Source: JBBTUF01 sp038063855 | GTDB taxonomy: Bacteria; Patescibacteriota; Minisyncoccia; Ryanbacterales; GWA2-47-10b | NCBI GenBank assembly: GCA_038063855.1 | Contig: JBBTUF010000065.1 | Coordinates: 1-25,777, forward strand | Reading direction: 5' to 3' | DNA: 25,777 bases | Part shown: positions 1-6,774 of the stretch, piece after piece | Layout of the letters: each line of letters opens with the position of its first letter | Numbering within the stretch: the first letter of the stretch is position 1 | The notes under the pieces: model-generated | What the model was told of the DNA's origin: nothing | The model's input: the letters and a program-made list of their open reading frames with translations, nothing else | Databases searched by the model: none | Made by a program: the position numbers and the translations under genes

Positions 1-570
1 AATATTAGCTCACCAAATACGCTTGGTCTTCGGGCATTGCAAGCGAAGGAATATTTTGATGAGCTGGTGCGATCGTTGATAGCTGAGCGCGAATCAATAC
101 TGCGAGAGTACAATATGCCCCAAAAGCCAATCTTCGTAAAAATATCGCCCGACGTATCGTGGGAAGAACGCGATGATATTTTGGAGATTTGTTGTAACCG
201 AGGTGTTGACGGGATAATTGCAGTGAACACGACTCTTGATCATAGAATGCTTGGTACGCGTGTATTGTGTCCGGGAGGTTTGAGTGGCACACCTTTGTTA
301 CATAAAAGTCTAAGCATGGTTCGATACGTACGTACCCACATGCCAAAAGATTTTGTCATTATCGGCGTGGGTGGGGTCAGAACCATAGAAGATGCATATC
401 ATATGTTTTCGGTCGGCGCTGATCTTGTACAAATTTTAACGGCAAGTTTTGATGAAGGTCCATTTTTACCACGGCGTCTTGCTCGAGGTGTATACAAATA
501 CATGAAGCGCGATGGCATTAAAAATATTTCCGAACTCAAAGAAAGGGGGCTGAAACGATGCTTGAGATAA
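1..570 (+). CDS. pyrD: Dihydroorotate dehydrogenase, C-terminal part (5' end outside window)
   Basis: This enzyme oxidises dihydroorotate to orotate with FMN in de novo pyrimidine synthesis. The reading frame is open from base 1, and the first visible residues, NISSPNTLGLRALQ, match the family motif around the active site. Its second Ser corresponds to the catalytic Ser of class 2 (quinone-linked) enzymes. Later come KISPD, GIIAVNTT (FMN/substrate Asn), GGLSGTPL and IIGVGGV...GADLVQ (FMN phosphate site), all in family order. 189 residues are visible, so roughly the N-terminal third to half is missing. An in-frame TTG at base 37 is not the start because conserved sequence lies upstream of it. 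The 3' end overlaps pyrC by 13 bases, indicating co-translation. Class 2 is favoured, though the C-terminal tail also resembles class 1B proteins. Confidence 0.93.
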   Translation, partial: NISSPNTLGLRALQAKEYFDELVRSLIAERESILREYNMPQKPIFVKISPDVSWEERDDILEICCNRGVDGIIAVNTTLDHRMLGTRVLCPGGLSGTPLLHKSLSMVRYVRTHMPKDFVIIGVGGVRTIEDAYHMFSVGADLVQILTASFDEGPFLPRRLARGVYKYMKRDGIKNISELKERGLKRCLR

Positions 571-1829
571 GAAACACGCGATTACCTGATGGGACTCGTC
601 GCAACATATATTTTAGCGATGGAAAAATTTACGAGATAAGCGCTCGTCATCGCGGAGGGTATCATGTGATCGACGCTGAAGCGCTGGATGCATTCCCAGG
701 GTTAATCGATCCACATGTTCATGGGCGTACTCCGGGGCATACGCATAAAGAGACATGGCGTTGCTTAAATCGCGCAGCACTTTCGGGTGGTGTGACGACC
801 GTGTTTGACATGCCAAACACAAATCCGCCGCTTACAACGTTTCAAGGCATTAATGAGAAAATCAGTTCGATTGGAGAACACAAAATCGATAGTTATTTTT
901 GGTTTGGTGCAACTCATGGAAACAGCAAAGAGATTTTGCGAGCAAAAGCACATCCGCGGATTATTGGGGTGAAAGTATATATGGCACGCACAACAGGTAA
1001 TCTTCTTGTTTCGCAAGATCAAGATATCGAAGCAATTTTTCGAGTTGCTTCTTCCGTTGATCTTGTTGTTGGAGTACATGCGGAAGATGAAAAACTCATC
1101 AATTGTAACGATAAGTTGATATTTCATGCGCCTACCGTTGCAGACCACTGCAGATTACGCGATACCGAAACAGAAGTTCGGGCGGTAACTCGTGCGTTGC
1201 GTATCCGACGCAACACTGGCGCGAAGCTCTATTTGTGCCACATTTCTACGCCTGAGGCGGTTCGTCTTGCGGCACAAGAAAAAGAAAAAGGCGCACCCGT
1301 GTATGTTGAAGTATGTCCTCATCACATCAAGTTGAGCGCAGAAAAGTTGACGGGTGGCGATGGCGGTTTTTTCAAAATGAATCCGCCACTGCGCACATTT
1401 GTGCAGATGGACGAGCTTCGAAAAATGGTTTGTGCCGAACAAGGACCCGTCGATTGTATAGGATCGGACCATGCGCCACATCAGTGGCACGAAAAATTGT
1501 TAGCAGAGTACGATGATATTCCAAGTGGCGTGCCAGGCGTTGAGACGCTGGGGTCGCTACTGTATCATTTTGTGGTAATTGGTCAGATGAGTCGAAAGCG
1601 ATTTACAGATTTGACAAGCGCAAACGCTGCTCGAATCTTCGGACTTTCAAAAAAAGGAAAGCTCGAAGTTGGGGCAGACGCAGATGTGATACTGTGTAAA
1701 CCTAATGGTCGCACCGAGTTGCAACACACTCGTATGCACTCGTTGTGCGGGTGGACGCCGTATCATGGGATGCGTATAGAAGGAGAAATTCAAATAGTCA
1801 TCAAAAATGGTGAAATCGTTACGTTCTAG
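558..1829 (+). CDS. pyrC: Dihydroorotase
   Basis: This is the zinc amidohydrolase that interconverts carbamoyl-aspartate and dihydroorotate, the step before PyrD. At 423 residues it has class I length. Visible motifs are DPHVHGR (metal ligands H53 and H55, substrate Arg R57), GVKVYMA with K139 as the likely bridging-Lys candidate, GVHAED (H174), LCHIS (H228), VCPHH (about 253-256), KMNPPLR (N275) and GSDHAPH (D304). The ATG is preceded by a purine-rich AAAGGGGG about 8 bases away, one of the few SD-like sites in the window. The start lies inside pyrD, so the two genes are translationally coupled. A strong terminator follows directly. Allantoinase or hydantoinase is the main alternative; the pyrD neighbour argues for PyrC. 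Confidence 0.92.
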   Translation: MLEIRNTRLPDGTRRNIYFSDGKIYEISARHRGGYHVIDAEALDAFPGLIDPHVHGRTPGHTHKETWRCLNRAALSGGVTTVFDMPNTNPPLTTFQGINEKISSIGEHKIDSYFWFGATHGNSKEILRAKAHPRIIGVKVYMARTTGNLLVSQDQDIEAIFRVASSVDLVVGVHAEDEKLINCNDKLIFHAPTVADHCRLRDTETEVRAVTRALRIRRNTGAKLYLCHISTPEAVRLAAQEKEKGAPVYVEVCPHHIKLSAEKLTGGDGGFFKMNPPLRTFVQMDELRKMVCAEQGPVDCIGSDHAPHQWHEKLLAEYDDIPSGVPGVETLGSLLYHFVVIGQMSRKRFTDLTSANAARIFGLSKKGKLEVGADADVILCKPNGRTELQHTRMHSLCGWTPYHGMRIEGEIQIVIKNGEIVTF

Positions 1830-1862
1830 CTACAGGCCTCGTGGTCTGTAGCTTTTTATTTT
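1828..1862 (+). terminator. Rho-independent terminator after pyrC
   Basis: AGCTACAG (1828-1835) pairs perfectly with CTGTAGCT (1846-1853). Three more inner pairs (one G-U) close on a UCGU tetraloop, giving an 11-bp stem. The T-rich run TTTTATTTTTT follows. The stem begins inside the pyrC stop codon. It should end the pyrD-pyrC transcript. Confidence 0.9.
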
Positions 1863-1911
1863 TTAAAAGTTACGTATAGGTGGTTTGTTTTTTTAAGGCA
1901 AGTATAAAGGA

Positions 1912-1941
1912 TTGGAAAATGCTCGATTTTTATGATATGGT
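1912..1941 (+). promoter_or_regulatory. Putative promoter of tRNA-Ser and malic enzyme
   Basis: TTGGAA (1912-1917), an 18-base spacer and TATGGT (1936-1941) lie just upstream of the tRNA. The predicted start, about 1948-1949, falls a base or two before the mature tRNA 5' end. The hexamers are only moderate matches, and TATGAT at 1931 is an alternative -10. Confidence 0.4.
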
Positions 1942-1950
1942 ATCAAAATT

Positions 1951-2040
1951 GGAGAGGTGGCTGAGTGGTTGAAAGCACCGGTCTTGAAAACCGGAATACC
2001 TGCAAGGGTATCGTGAGTTCGAATCTCACCCTCTCCGCCA
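1951..2040 (+). tRNA. tRNA-Ser(UGA)
   Basis: GGAGAGG (1951-1957) pairs with CCTCTCC (2030-2036), followed by discriminator G2037 and an encoded CCA (2038-2040). The anticodon loop CTTGAAA carries TGA, which reads UCN serine codons. A long variable arm (ATACCTGCAAGGGTAT region), diagnostic of class II serine tRNAs, separates the anticodon stem from the GTTCGAATC T-loop. Only 10 bases separate it from the malic enzyme ATG, so tRNA and mRNA may share a transcript. Confidence 0.96.
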
Positions 2041-2050
2041 AAATAAAAAA

Positions 2051-3175
2051 ATGAACAAAGCAATAGCACTTCACAAAAAGTTAGCAGGGAAGTTAGAGAT
2101 TAAAAGTAGAGTTCCGCTTGAATCGGCTCGCGAGCTCGCACTTTTGTACACGCCGGGCGTTGGTGCAGTAAGCTCTTTGCTTGGCAAAAACAAAAAACTA
2201 ACGCGCGACTACACCATTAAAAACAACAGCGTTGCGGTCATCTCTGATGGTTCTGCTGTACTAGGGCTCGGTAATATCGGCCCCGAGGGGGCAATTCCCG
2301 TACTTGAAGGAAAATGCATTATTTTTAAAAAATTTGCGAATGTTGATGCCTGGCCCATAGCGCTTGATACACAAGATACCGAAACTATTATTGCGACAAT
2401 CAAAGCAATTGCACCAGTATTTGGTGGTATTAACTTAGAAGATATTTCCGCACCGCGCTGTTTTGAAATTGAGCGCCGACTTATGCACGAACTTGATATC
2501 CCGGTTATGCATGACGATCAACATGGTACTGCAATTGTAGTACTCGCTGCGCTTATCAACGCTTTGAAAGTTGCAAAGAAAAATATTGAATCTGTGCGCA
2601 TTGTGGTAAACGGTGCAGGGCCTGCTGGCACGGCAGTTGTATGCTTACTTCGCGAAGCTGGTGCGCGCGATATTGTAGTACTTGATAGTCGTGGCATTTT
2701 GGCTCGCGGTCGTGTATATGCCGACGCGTATAAGAAAACTCTTGCGGAACATTCAAACCCTCGAAAAATTTCAGGCAATCTTGAGGCGGCTTTGCACGGT
2801 GCAGACATTTTTATTGGTGTCTCACGCGCAGGTGCGCTTGATGGCACGTTGGTTCGAATTATGGCGCAAGATCCAATTATCTTTGCGTTGGCAAATCCAG
2901 TGCCTGAAATTATGCCCGATGAGGCGCGTAAGGCGGGCGCACGCGTTGTCGCAACTGGTAGGAGTGATTTTCCAAATCAAATTAATAATGCATTAGTATT
3001 CCCTGGAGTATTTCGTGGAGTTTTGGATGCTGGCAAAAGCAAAATTACTATGGCTATGAAAAAAAAGGCCGCCTTTGCGCTTGCGCATCTTGTTAAAAAA
3101 CCAAATTCGGCGCATATCATACCGTCAATATTTGATAAACGAGTTGCGCGTGCTATTGCGCGCGCAATGCAATAG
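2051..3175 (+). CDS. Malic enzyme, short NAD(P)-dependent bacterial/archaeal type
   Basis: Oxidatively decarboxylates malate to pyruvate with NAD(P)+ and a divalent metal. At 374 residues it matches the short form, without the phosphotransacetylase tail of MaeB. Motifs in order: LLYTPGVG with catalytic Tyr33; LEGKCIIFKKFA with the conserved Lys pair at about 88-94; NLEDISAP (E130, D131 metal ligands); MHDDQHGTA (D155, D156); the Rossmann motif VNGAGPAGTA (about 187-195); ANPVPEI; and TGRSDFPNQINN. The ATG lies 10 bases after tRNA-Ser with no SD, so processing of the tRNA 3' end could leave a nearly leaderless mRNA. In a fermentative, reduced metabolism it would link C4 acids to pyruvate. The cofactor cannot be decided from sequence reading alone. 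Confidence 0.93.
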   Translation: MNKAIALHKKLAGKLEIKSRVPLESARELALLYTPGVGAVSSLLGKNKKLTRDYTIKNNSVAVISDGSAVLGLGNIGPEGAIPVLEGKCIIFKKFANVDAWPIALDTQDTETIIATIKAIAPVFGGINLEDISAPRCFEIERRLMHELDIPVMHDDQHGTAIVVLAALINALKVAKKNIESVRIVVNGAGPAGTAVVCLLREAGARDIVVLDSRGILARGRVYADAYKKTLAEHSNPRKISGNLEAALHGADIFIGVSRAGALDGTLVRIMAQDPIIFALANPVPEIMPDEARKAGARVVATGRSDFPNQINNALVFPGVFRGVLDAGKSKITMAMKKKAAFALAHLVKKPNSAHIIPSIFDKRVARAIARAMQ

Positions 3176-3177
3176 CG

Positions 3178-3186
3178 TGATATACT
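3178..3186 (+). promoter_or_regulatory. Extended -10 promoter for PGI/PMI (leaderless)
   Basis: TGA-TATACT (3178-3186) is an extended -10 element. Seven bases separate it from the ATG at 3194, so transcription should begin at or next to the start codon. A weak -35 candidate, TTGCGC, lies at 3156-3161 inside the malic enzyme gene. No SD is present. Confidence 0.5.
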
Positions 3187-3193
3187 AAAAGTT

Positions 3194-4144
3194 ATGCGCG
3201 AGACAATTAAGAATTTTCCAAGCCAATTTTCGTATGCACCAGAAGTTATACGAGGTGAAAAGCTTGGTACCTATGCGCATGCGGTGGTAGCTGGCATGGG
3301 CGGCTCGGGGCTTTCTGCGCGCTTACTTAAAGCATGGAAGCCAGAATTATCTCTCTCAATTCATCAAGATTATAATTTGCCAATTATTTCAAACGAATAC
3401 AATGGCAAAACTCTTATTATTGCGAGTTCGTATTCTGGTAATACCGAAGAAGTGATAGATGTTTTTACAAAAGCGATTGAGAAACAAATACCTGTCGCAG
3501 TAATTGCTACGGGCGGGGCGCTCGTTGAGCTCGCAGAAAAATATCAGACGCCTCTTATTTTGTTACCGCGTACTGGTATACAGCCTCGGTCGGCACGTGG
3601 GTATAGTTTTATGGCATTGTTAAAAATGCTTGGCAAAAACGATGAATGTACAGAGGCGGCAAATCTTGCGCAAGTTTTAGACGCGATGCGTTTTGAAGAG
3701 CAAGGTCGTATGCTTGCAAGTTGGCTTTCGGAAGCTGTGCCAATAATTTATTCTTCGCGACGTAATCATGCGATAGCATACAACTGGAAAATCTCTTTCA
3801 ATGAAACAGGTAAAATACCTGCGTTTTGTAACTCACTTCCAGAGCTCAATCATAATGAAATGGCGGGCTTTGATGCCCGTCAGCTCGTTGGGCGATTTCG
3901 GTTTGTTTTATTGCGAGACTCTGAAGACAATGAAAGAATTCAAAAGCGCATGGAAGCGCTCGAAAGTCTGTACCAAAAACGCGGATTGCAAGTTCAGAGG
4001 CTTGATATACAGGGCTCTTCGCGACTTCTGCGAATTTTCTCAACTCTCACTATTGCAGATTGGGCGGCATACCATACTGCCCAACGGTACGGGTTTGATC
4101 CCGAAAATATTCCAATTGTTGAAGAGTTTAAGAAGCTAATATAA
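3194..4144 (+). CDS. Bifunctional phosphoglucose/phosphomannose isomerase (SIS-domain)
   Basis: Interconverts glucose-6-P or mannose-6-P with fructose-6-P in glycolysis and nucleotide-sugar supply. The 316-residue protein has two SIS folds, the length of the archaeal-type PGI/PMI family. Visible are GMGGSGLSARLL (34-45), SYSGNTEEV (79-87, phosphosugar binding), QPRSARGYSF (130-139, family signature), SFNETGKIPA with E204, NSLPELNHNEMAGF with H220, and a C-terminal EEFKKL. E204, H220 and a C-terminal Lys match the catalytic set described for this family. It lies 18 bases after the malic enzyme stop but has its own extended -10 promoter. This enzyme may replace classical Pgi, which is inferred. 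Confidence 0.93.
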   Translation: MRETIKNFPSQFSYAPEVIRGEKLGTYAHAVVAGMGGSGLSARLLKAWKPELSLSIHQDYNLPIISNEYNGKTLIIASSYSGNTEEVIDVFTKAIEKQIPVAVIATGGALVELAEKYQTPLILLPRTGIQPRSARGYSFMALLKMLGKNDECTEAANLAQVLDAMRFEEQGRMLASWLSEAVPIIYSSRRNHAIAYNWKISFNETGKIPAFCNSLPELNHNEMAGFDARQLVGRFRFVLLRDSEDNERIQKRMEALESLYQKRGLQVQRLDIQGSSRLLRIFSTLTIADWAAYHTAQRYGFDPENIPIVEEFKKLI

Positions 4145-4174
4145 GGCAAACGGTAAGTAGCGTTAGTATTTCTT

Positions 4175-4912
4175 ATGTTTTTAATCGATAGTTATCAAAT
4201 AAAAAAAATATCAAAAAAAAATCGTGGTGCTTTTGCAACGGCTGATATTCCTGCGGGTACTATTATTGGTGATTACTTAGGTACACTCATTCACGACAAA
4301 GATGAAGATGAAGAAAAGCAAGGTTTGTATGGAATGCCTTTAAGCGCTTCCATTATGATACTTGCTGATCCAAAAAAAGTTGGCATTCACTTTATTAATC
4401 ATTCTTGTGCCCCAAACACAGCGATGTACCCTGCAGGAAATCATACTGTTTATTTTGCTGTTCGAAAAATATTACACGGAGAAGAAATTACGGTTAACTA
4501 TCTATTAGGTCAACCTGATAAAACATGCAATCCGTGTAGGCACGCATGTCATTGTGGCGAGGAATTTTGCCAGGGGAGCATGCATTGCGCAGAAGAAGAT
4601 GTTAAAGAATATCTTGCCTTTGAGTCCGAAATTCAAAAAAAACAAAAAAGAATCTACCAAGTACGATCCAAACCAAAAGTATACGAGCAGTTACAGCCAC
4701 TTACTCATTATCCAAAAATAGTTTTAGATTATTCGGCGTATCCAATCTATGCTTCGTCAAAAAAGAAGCCGGTAACCTATCAAGATGCTAAATTGCCTAG
4801 CAGGAATCGCTTGCGATTGTTTATACGCTCGACAGGTCGGGCGTGTTATTTTGCTAAACTTGGCATTACGGTAACTGCTATACGACATAATACTATTCAT
4901 GCTCGTATCTGA
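4175..4912 (+). CDS. SET-domain protein-lysine methyltransferase-like protein
   Basis: SET enzymes transfer a methyl group from S-adenosylmethionine to lysine. Signature elements are RGAFATADIPAGTIIGDYLG (about 17-36), INHSCAPN (74-81, the NHSCxPN pseudoknot motif) and HGEEITVNY (101-109, closing motif with catalytic Tyr109). A Cys-rich post-SET segment (C118, C121, C125, C127, C132, C138; core CHCGEEFC) probably binds zinc. Residues about 145-245 form a basic tail that I do not recognise. The usual GEExxxDY is NY here. A weak -10 (TAGTAT, 4164-4169) lies 5 bases before the ATG. The last 14 bases overlap the next gene, so the two are probably co-translated. The substrate is unknown; a ribosomal or neighbouring protein is possible. 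Confidence 0.85.
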   Translation: MFLIDSYQIKKISKKNRGAFATADIPAGTIIGDYLGTLIHDKDEDEEKQGLYGMPLSASIMILADPKKVGIHFINHSCAPNTAMYPAGNHTVYFAVRKILHGEEITVNYLLGQPDKTCNPCRHACHCGEEFCQGSMHCAEEDVKEYLAFESEIQKKQKRIYQVRSKPKVYEQLQPLTHYPKIVLDYSAYPIYASSKKKPVTYQDAKLPSRNRLRLFIRSTGRACYFAKLGITVTAIRHNTIHARI

Positions 4913-5822
4913 GCCCATATTTATATCTTCTGCGGATAAATTATATGAGGCAGTGGTCAAATCAATCGCGCTGTACGGATATGCCCCTGAACACAATATT
5001 CATGATTACACATATGCGATCGATGACGACACTGATAATATATTTGTAAGTTTTGCAGACAACATGGGCATACTCGCAAAAAAAGAAAAACATGATCCGA
5101 TATGGTGGATGCTTGCAGAACCTCTCGCGCCCGCATCTCTGCGCGCAGGTATTCTTGTCTCTTTTTTGAAAAATATATTTCAAAAACAAGGAGCTCAACG
5201 CGCCAATCTTGAACTCATGGAAGACACCTATACGTCTCTTCTTAAAATCTTGCCCGACGATCTTCAGGCTCGCGGACCCTCAGAAGTTCTTACGGCTCCA
5301 ATTTTTGAGCTTACTATGTTTGATCCAGAGATGCGCGGAAACACATATAAAGGCATCCGCAGTGTGGTGCGGCAATTTTATAAGGCGCACAAAGTAGATG
5401 TCGTTGACGCCAAATCAATACAGAAGAAAGTTATTTTTGACCTTGTAGCGAGGTGGCGTAACCATCGCACCGCACAAGATGAGGCGCTTGATGATTATTA
5501 TGTCCGCAGTATCAATGAAGATTTTTTAGGATTTGATTCTGCACGTGCAATTGTAGTAGATGACGTTGTAGTTGGGCTTAATGGAGGATGGAATATGCCA
5601 CAAAATGGGCGATATTATAAAGCGTTGAGTTTGCACGACTATTCAAATCGTGCACTTGGTGACGTTATGATGATTGAAGAACTTACATGGCTTAAGCGTA
5701 TGAAATATCAGACAGCTGATTTTGGAGCAGGAAGTAAAAAAATAACCGATTTTAAAAATAGATTTAATCCAAGTTTTTCGTATACCTCATATGAATTTAT
5801 CATAGAGCCTGCAATTATATAA
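4899..5822 (+). CDS. GNAT-fold transferase, DUF2156/Fem-like (copy 1)
   Basis: A 307-residue protein with the layout of the lysylphosphatidylglycerol synthetase C-terminal domain (DUF2156) and Fem-like aminoacyl transferases. A basic helix segment GNTYKGIRSVVRQFYKAHKV (147-166) fits the family's G-K-x-R-N-x-x-R region. A later block runs LSLHDYS (243-249), LGDVMMIEELTWLKRMKY (253-270) and the C-terminal DFKNRF (284-289), typical of the cofactor-binding end of this fold. Family members usually move an amino acid from aminoacyl-tRNA to lipid or peptidoglycan, or are acyl-CoA N-acyltransferases. No membrane segment or signal peptide is visible, suggesting a cytosolic enzyme. It overlaps the SET gene and is followed one base later by a paralogue. 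The assignment rests on motif pattern, so donor and acceptor are unknown. Confidence 0.65.
   Translation: MLVSEPIFISSADKLYEAVVKSIALYGYAPEHNIHDYTYAIDDDTDNIFVSFADNMGILAKKEKHDPIWWMLAEPLAPASLRAGILVSFLKNIFQKQGAQRANLELMEDTYTSLLKILPDDLQARGPSEVLTAPIFELTMFDPEMRGNTYKGIRSVVRQFYKAHKVDVVDAKSIQKKVIFDLVARWRNHRTAQDEALDDYYVRSINEDFLGFDSARAIVVDDVVVGLNGGWNMPQNGRYYKALSLHDYSNRALGDVMMIEELTWLKRMKYQTADFGAGSKKITDFKNRFNPSFSYTSYEFIIEPAII
4974..4997 (+). repeat. 24-base exact direct repeat, copy A
   Basis: Identical base for base to 5884-5907. It encodes residues 26-33 (YGYAPEHN) of the first DUF2156-like protein, with identical codons in both copies. Confidence 0.9.
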
Positions 5823-5823
5823 A

Positions 5824-6720
5824 ATGAAATTTATAACAGAAAGAAATGAAATTCGAAATACGGCGTCTGAAGCGATCCGACGATACGGATATGCCCCTGA
5901 ACACAATGTTGATTGGTTTTTATGTGCGACCGAAATCGGTGCCGAAGCAGTATTTGTCGATTGGCCTGACATGTCCGGCCTTTTAACGCATAAAAAATAT
6001 CCAGATTTTTTTATTTTTTCCGAGCCAGTAATACCCGAAGATTTAGCGCCACAACATCTTGTTGAATGTATAGAATATGTTTTTCAGGATTTGGAAATAA
6101 AAAAAATATGGTTTGAGTTGCGTACGCCTATCCGCAAACGTTTACTTGCGGCGTTACCGCAGACAGTTCGAGCCAATTCAATAAACTATGCGCTGACATG
6201 GCCGGTTATGAATATGGATGCATTTGATCCAAATTTACCCGGGAAGCATTTTAAAAGTATTCGAAACGCAAAAAATGCATTTTATCGAGATCATAAAGTC
6301 GAAGTAATCGATGCGCGAATATGCGACAAGGCAGAATTGCACTCCTTGATTGATGCATGGAAAAAAGCTCGCCGAGCATCGGATCGCGCATATCCACACA
6401 CATTTCATAATCTTGCGGACACTTCTTTTAAAGGGATGGACGAGGCGCGCGTAATTGTTGTTGATGGCAGAGTGCGAGGAATAAACGCCGGTTGGATGAT
6501 TTCAAATTCAGATATTTATTATGGTTCGGTAGGCTTGCACGACTATTCTGAAAAAGATCTTGGTCTCATGATTTATTTAGAAGATCTTATGTGGTTAAAA
6601 TCAAAAAAATATCACAAAGTCGACATGGGAGGAGGAGAAAAAGCATTAACAGTATTTAAAAATCAATTTTTGCCGGAAAGTTGGTACAAAACTTTTGTTT
6701 TTTCAATTGTACGTCGATAA
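5824..6720 (+). CDS. GNAT-fold transferase, DUF2156/Fem-like (copy 2)
   Basis: A 298-residue paralogue of the preceding gene, starting one base after its stop. The two align end to end: YGYAPEHN (21-28), FDPNLPGKHFKSIRNAKNAF (134-153), YRDHKVEVIDA (154-164), VGLHDYS (236-242), LGLMIYLEDLMWLKSKKY (246-263) and VFKNQF (277-282). Most other positions differ, so the duplication is old or fast-evolving, apart from the identical 24 bases. As in copy 1, no secretion signal or membrane helix is seen. Paired Fem-like proteins in other bacteria can act one after the other (FemA/FemB); whether that holds here is conjecture. A new promoter follows, so the transcript may end here, although no terminator hairpin is visible. 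Confidence 0.65.
   Translation: MKFITERNEIRNTASEAIRRYGYAPEHNVDWFLCATEIGAEAVFVDWPDMSGLLTHKKYPDFFIFSEPVIPEDLAPQHLVECIEYVFQDLEIKKIWFELRTPIRKRLLAALPQTVRANSINYALTWPVMNMDAFDPNLPGKHFKSIRNAKNAFYRDHKVEVIDARICDKAELHSLIDAWKKARRASDRAYPHTFHNLADTSFKGMDEARVIVVDGRVRGINAGWMISNSDIYYGSVGLHDYSEKDLGLMIYLEDLMWLKSKKYHKVDMGGGEKALTVFKNQFLPESWYKTFVFSIVRR
5884..5907 (+). repeat. 24-base exact direct repeat, copy B
   Basis: Second copy of the repeat at 4974-4997, 910 bases away, encoding residues 21-28 of the second paralogue in the equivalent codon frame. Confidence 0.9.
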
Positions 6721-6729
6721 ATATTATTT

Positions 6730-6757
6730 TTGCACTCTTGTATTATTGTAAGATACT
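6730..6757 (+). promoter_or_regulatory. Promoter for ATP-grasp/mltG unit
   Basis: TTGCAC (6730-6735), 16-base spacer, GATACT (6752-6757). The start should fall near 6764, giving a leader of about 11 bases before the ATG at 6775. TACAAT at 6760-6765 is an alternative -10. No SD is present. Confidence 0.45.
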
Positions 6758-6774
6758 TCTACAATAAAAACATA

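Noticed and set aside
4201..4221. A8 and A9 runs early in the SET gene as a phase-variation switch
   Set aside because: The frame is intact and A runs are common in this AT-rich sequence; strain comparison would be needed.
4974..5907. 24-base repeats as attachment sites of a mobile element
   Set aside because: Both copies lie at equivalent codons of paralogous genes and no integrase or tRNA end is involved.
6730..6774. ATP-grasp start at an in-frame TTG
   Set aside because: The TTG is part of the likely -35 box, and the added residues look noncoding.
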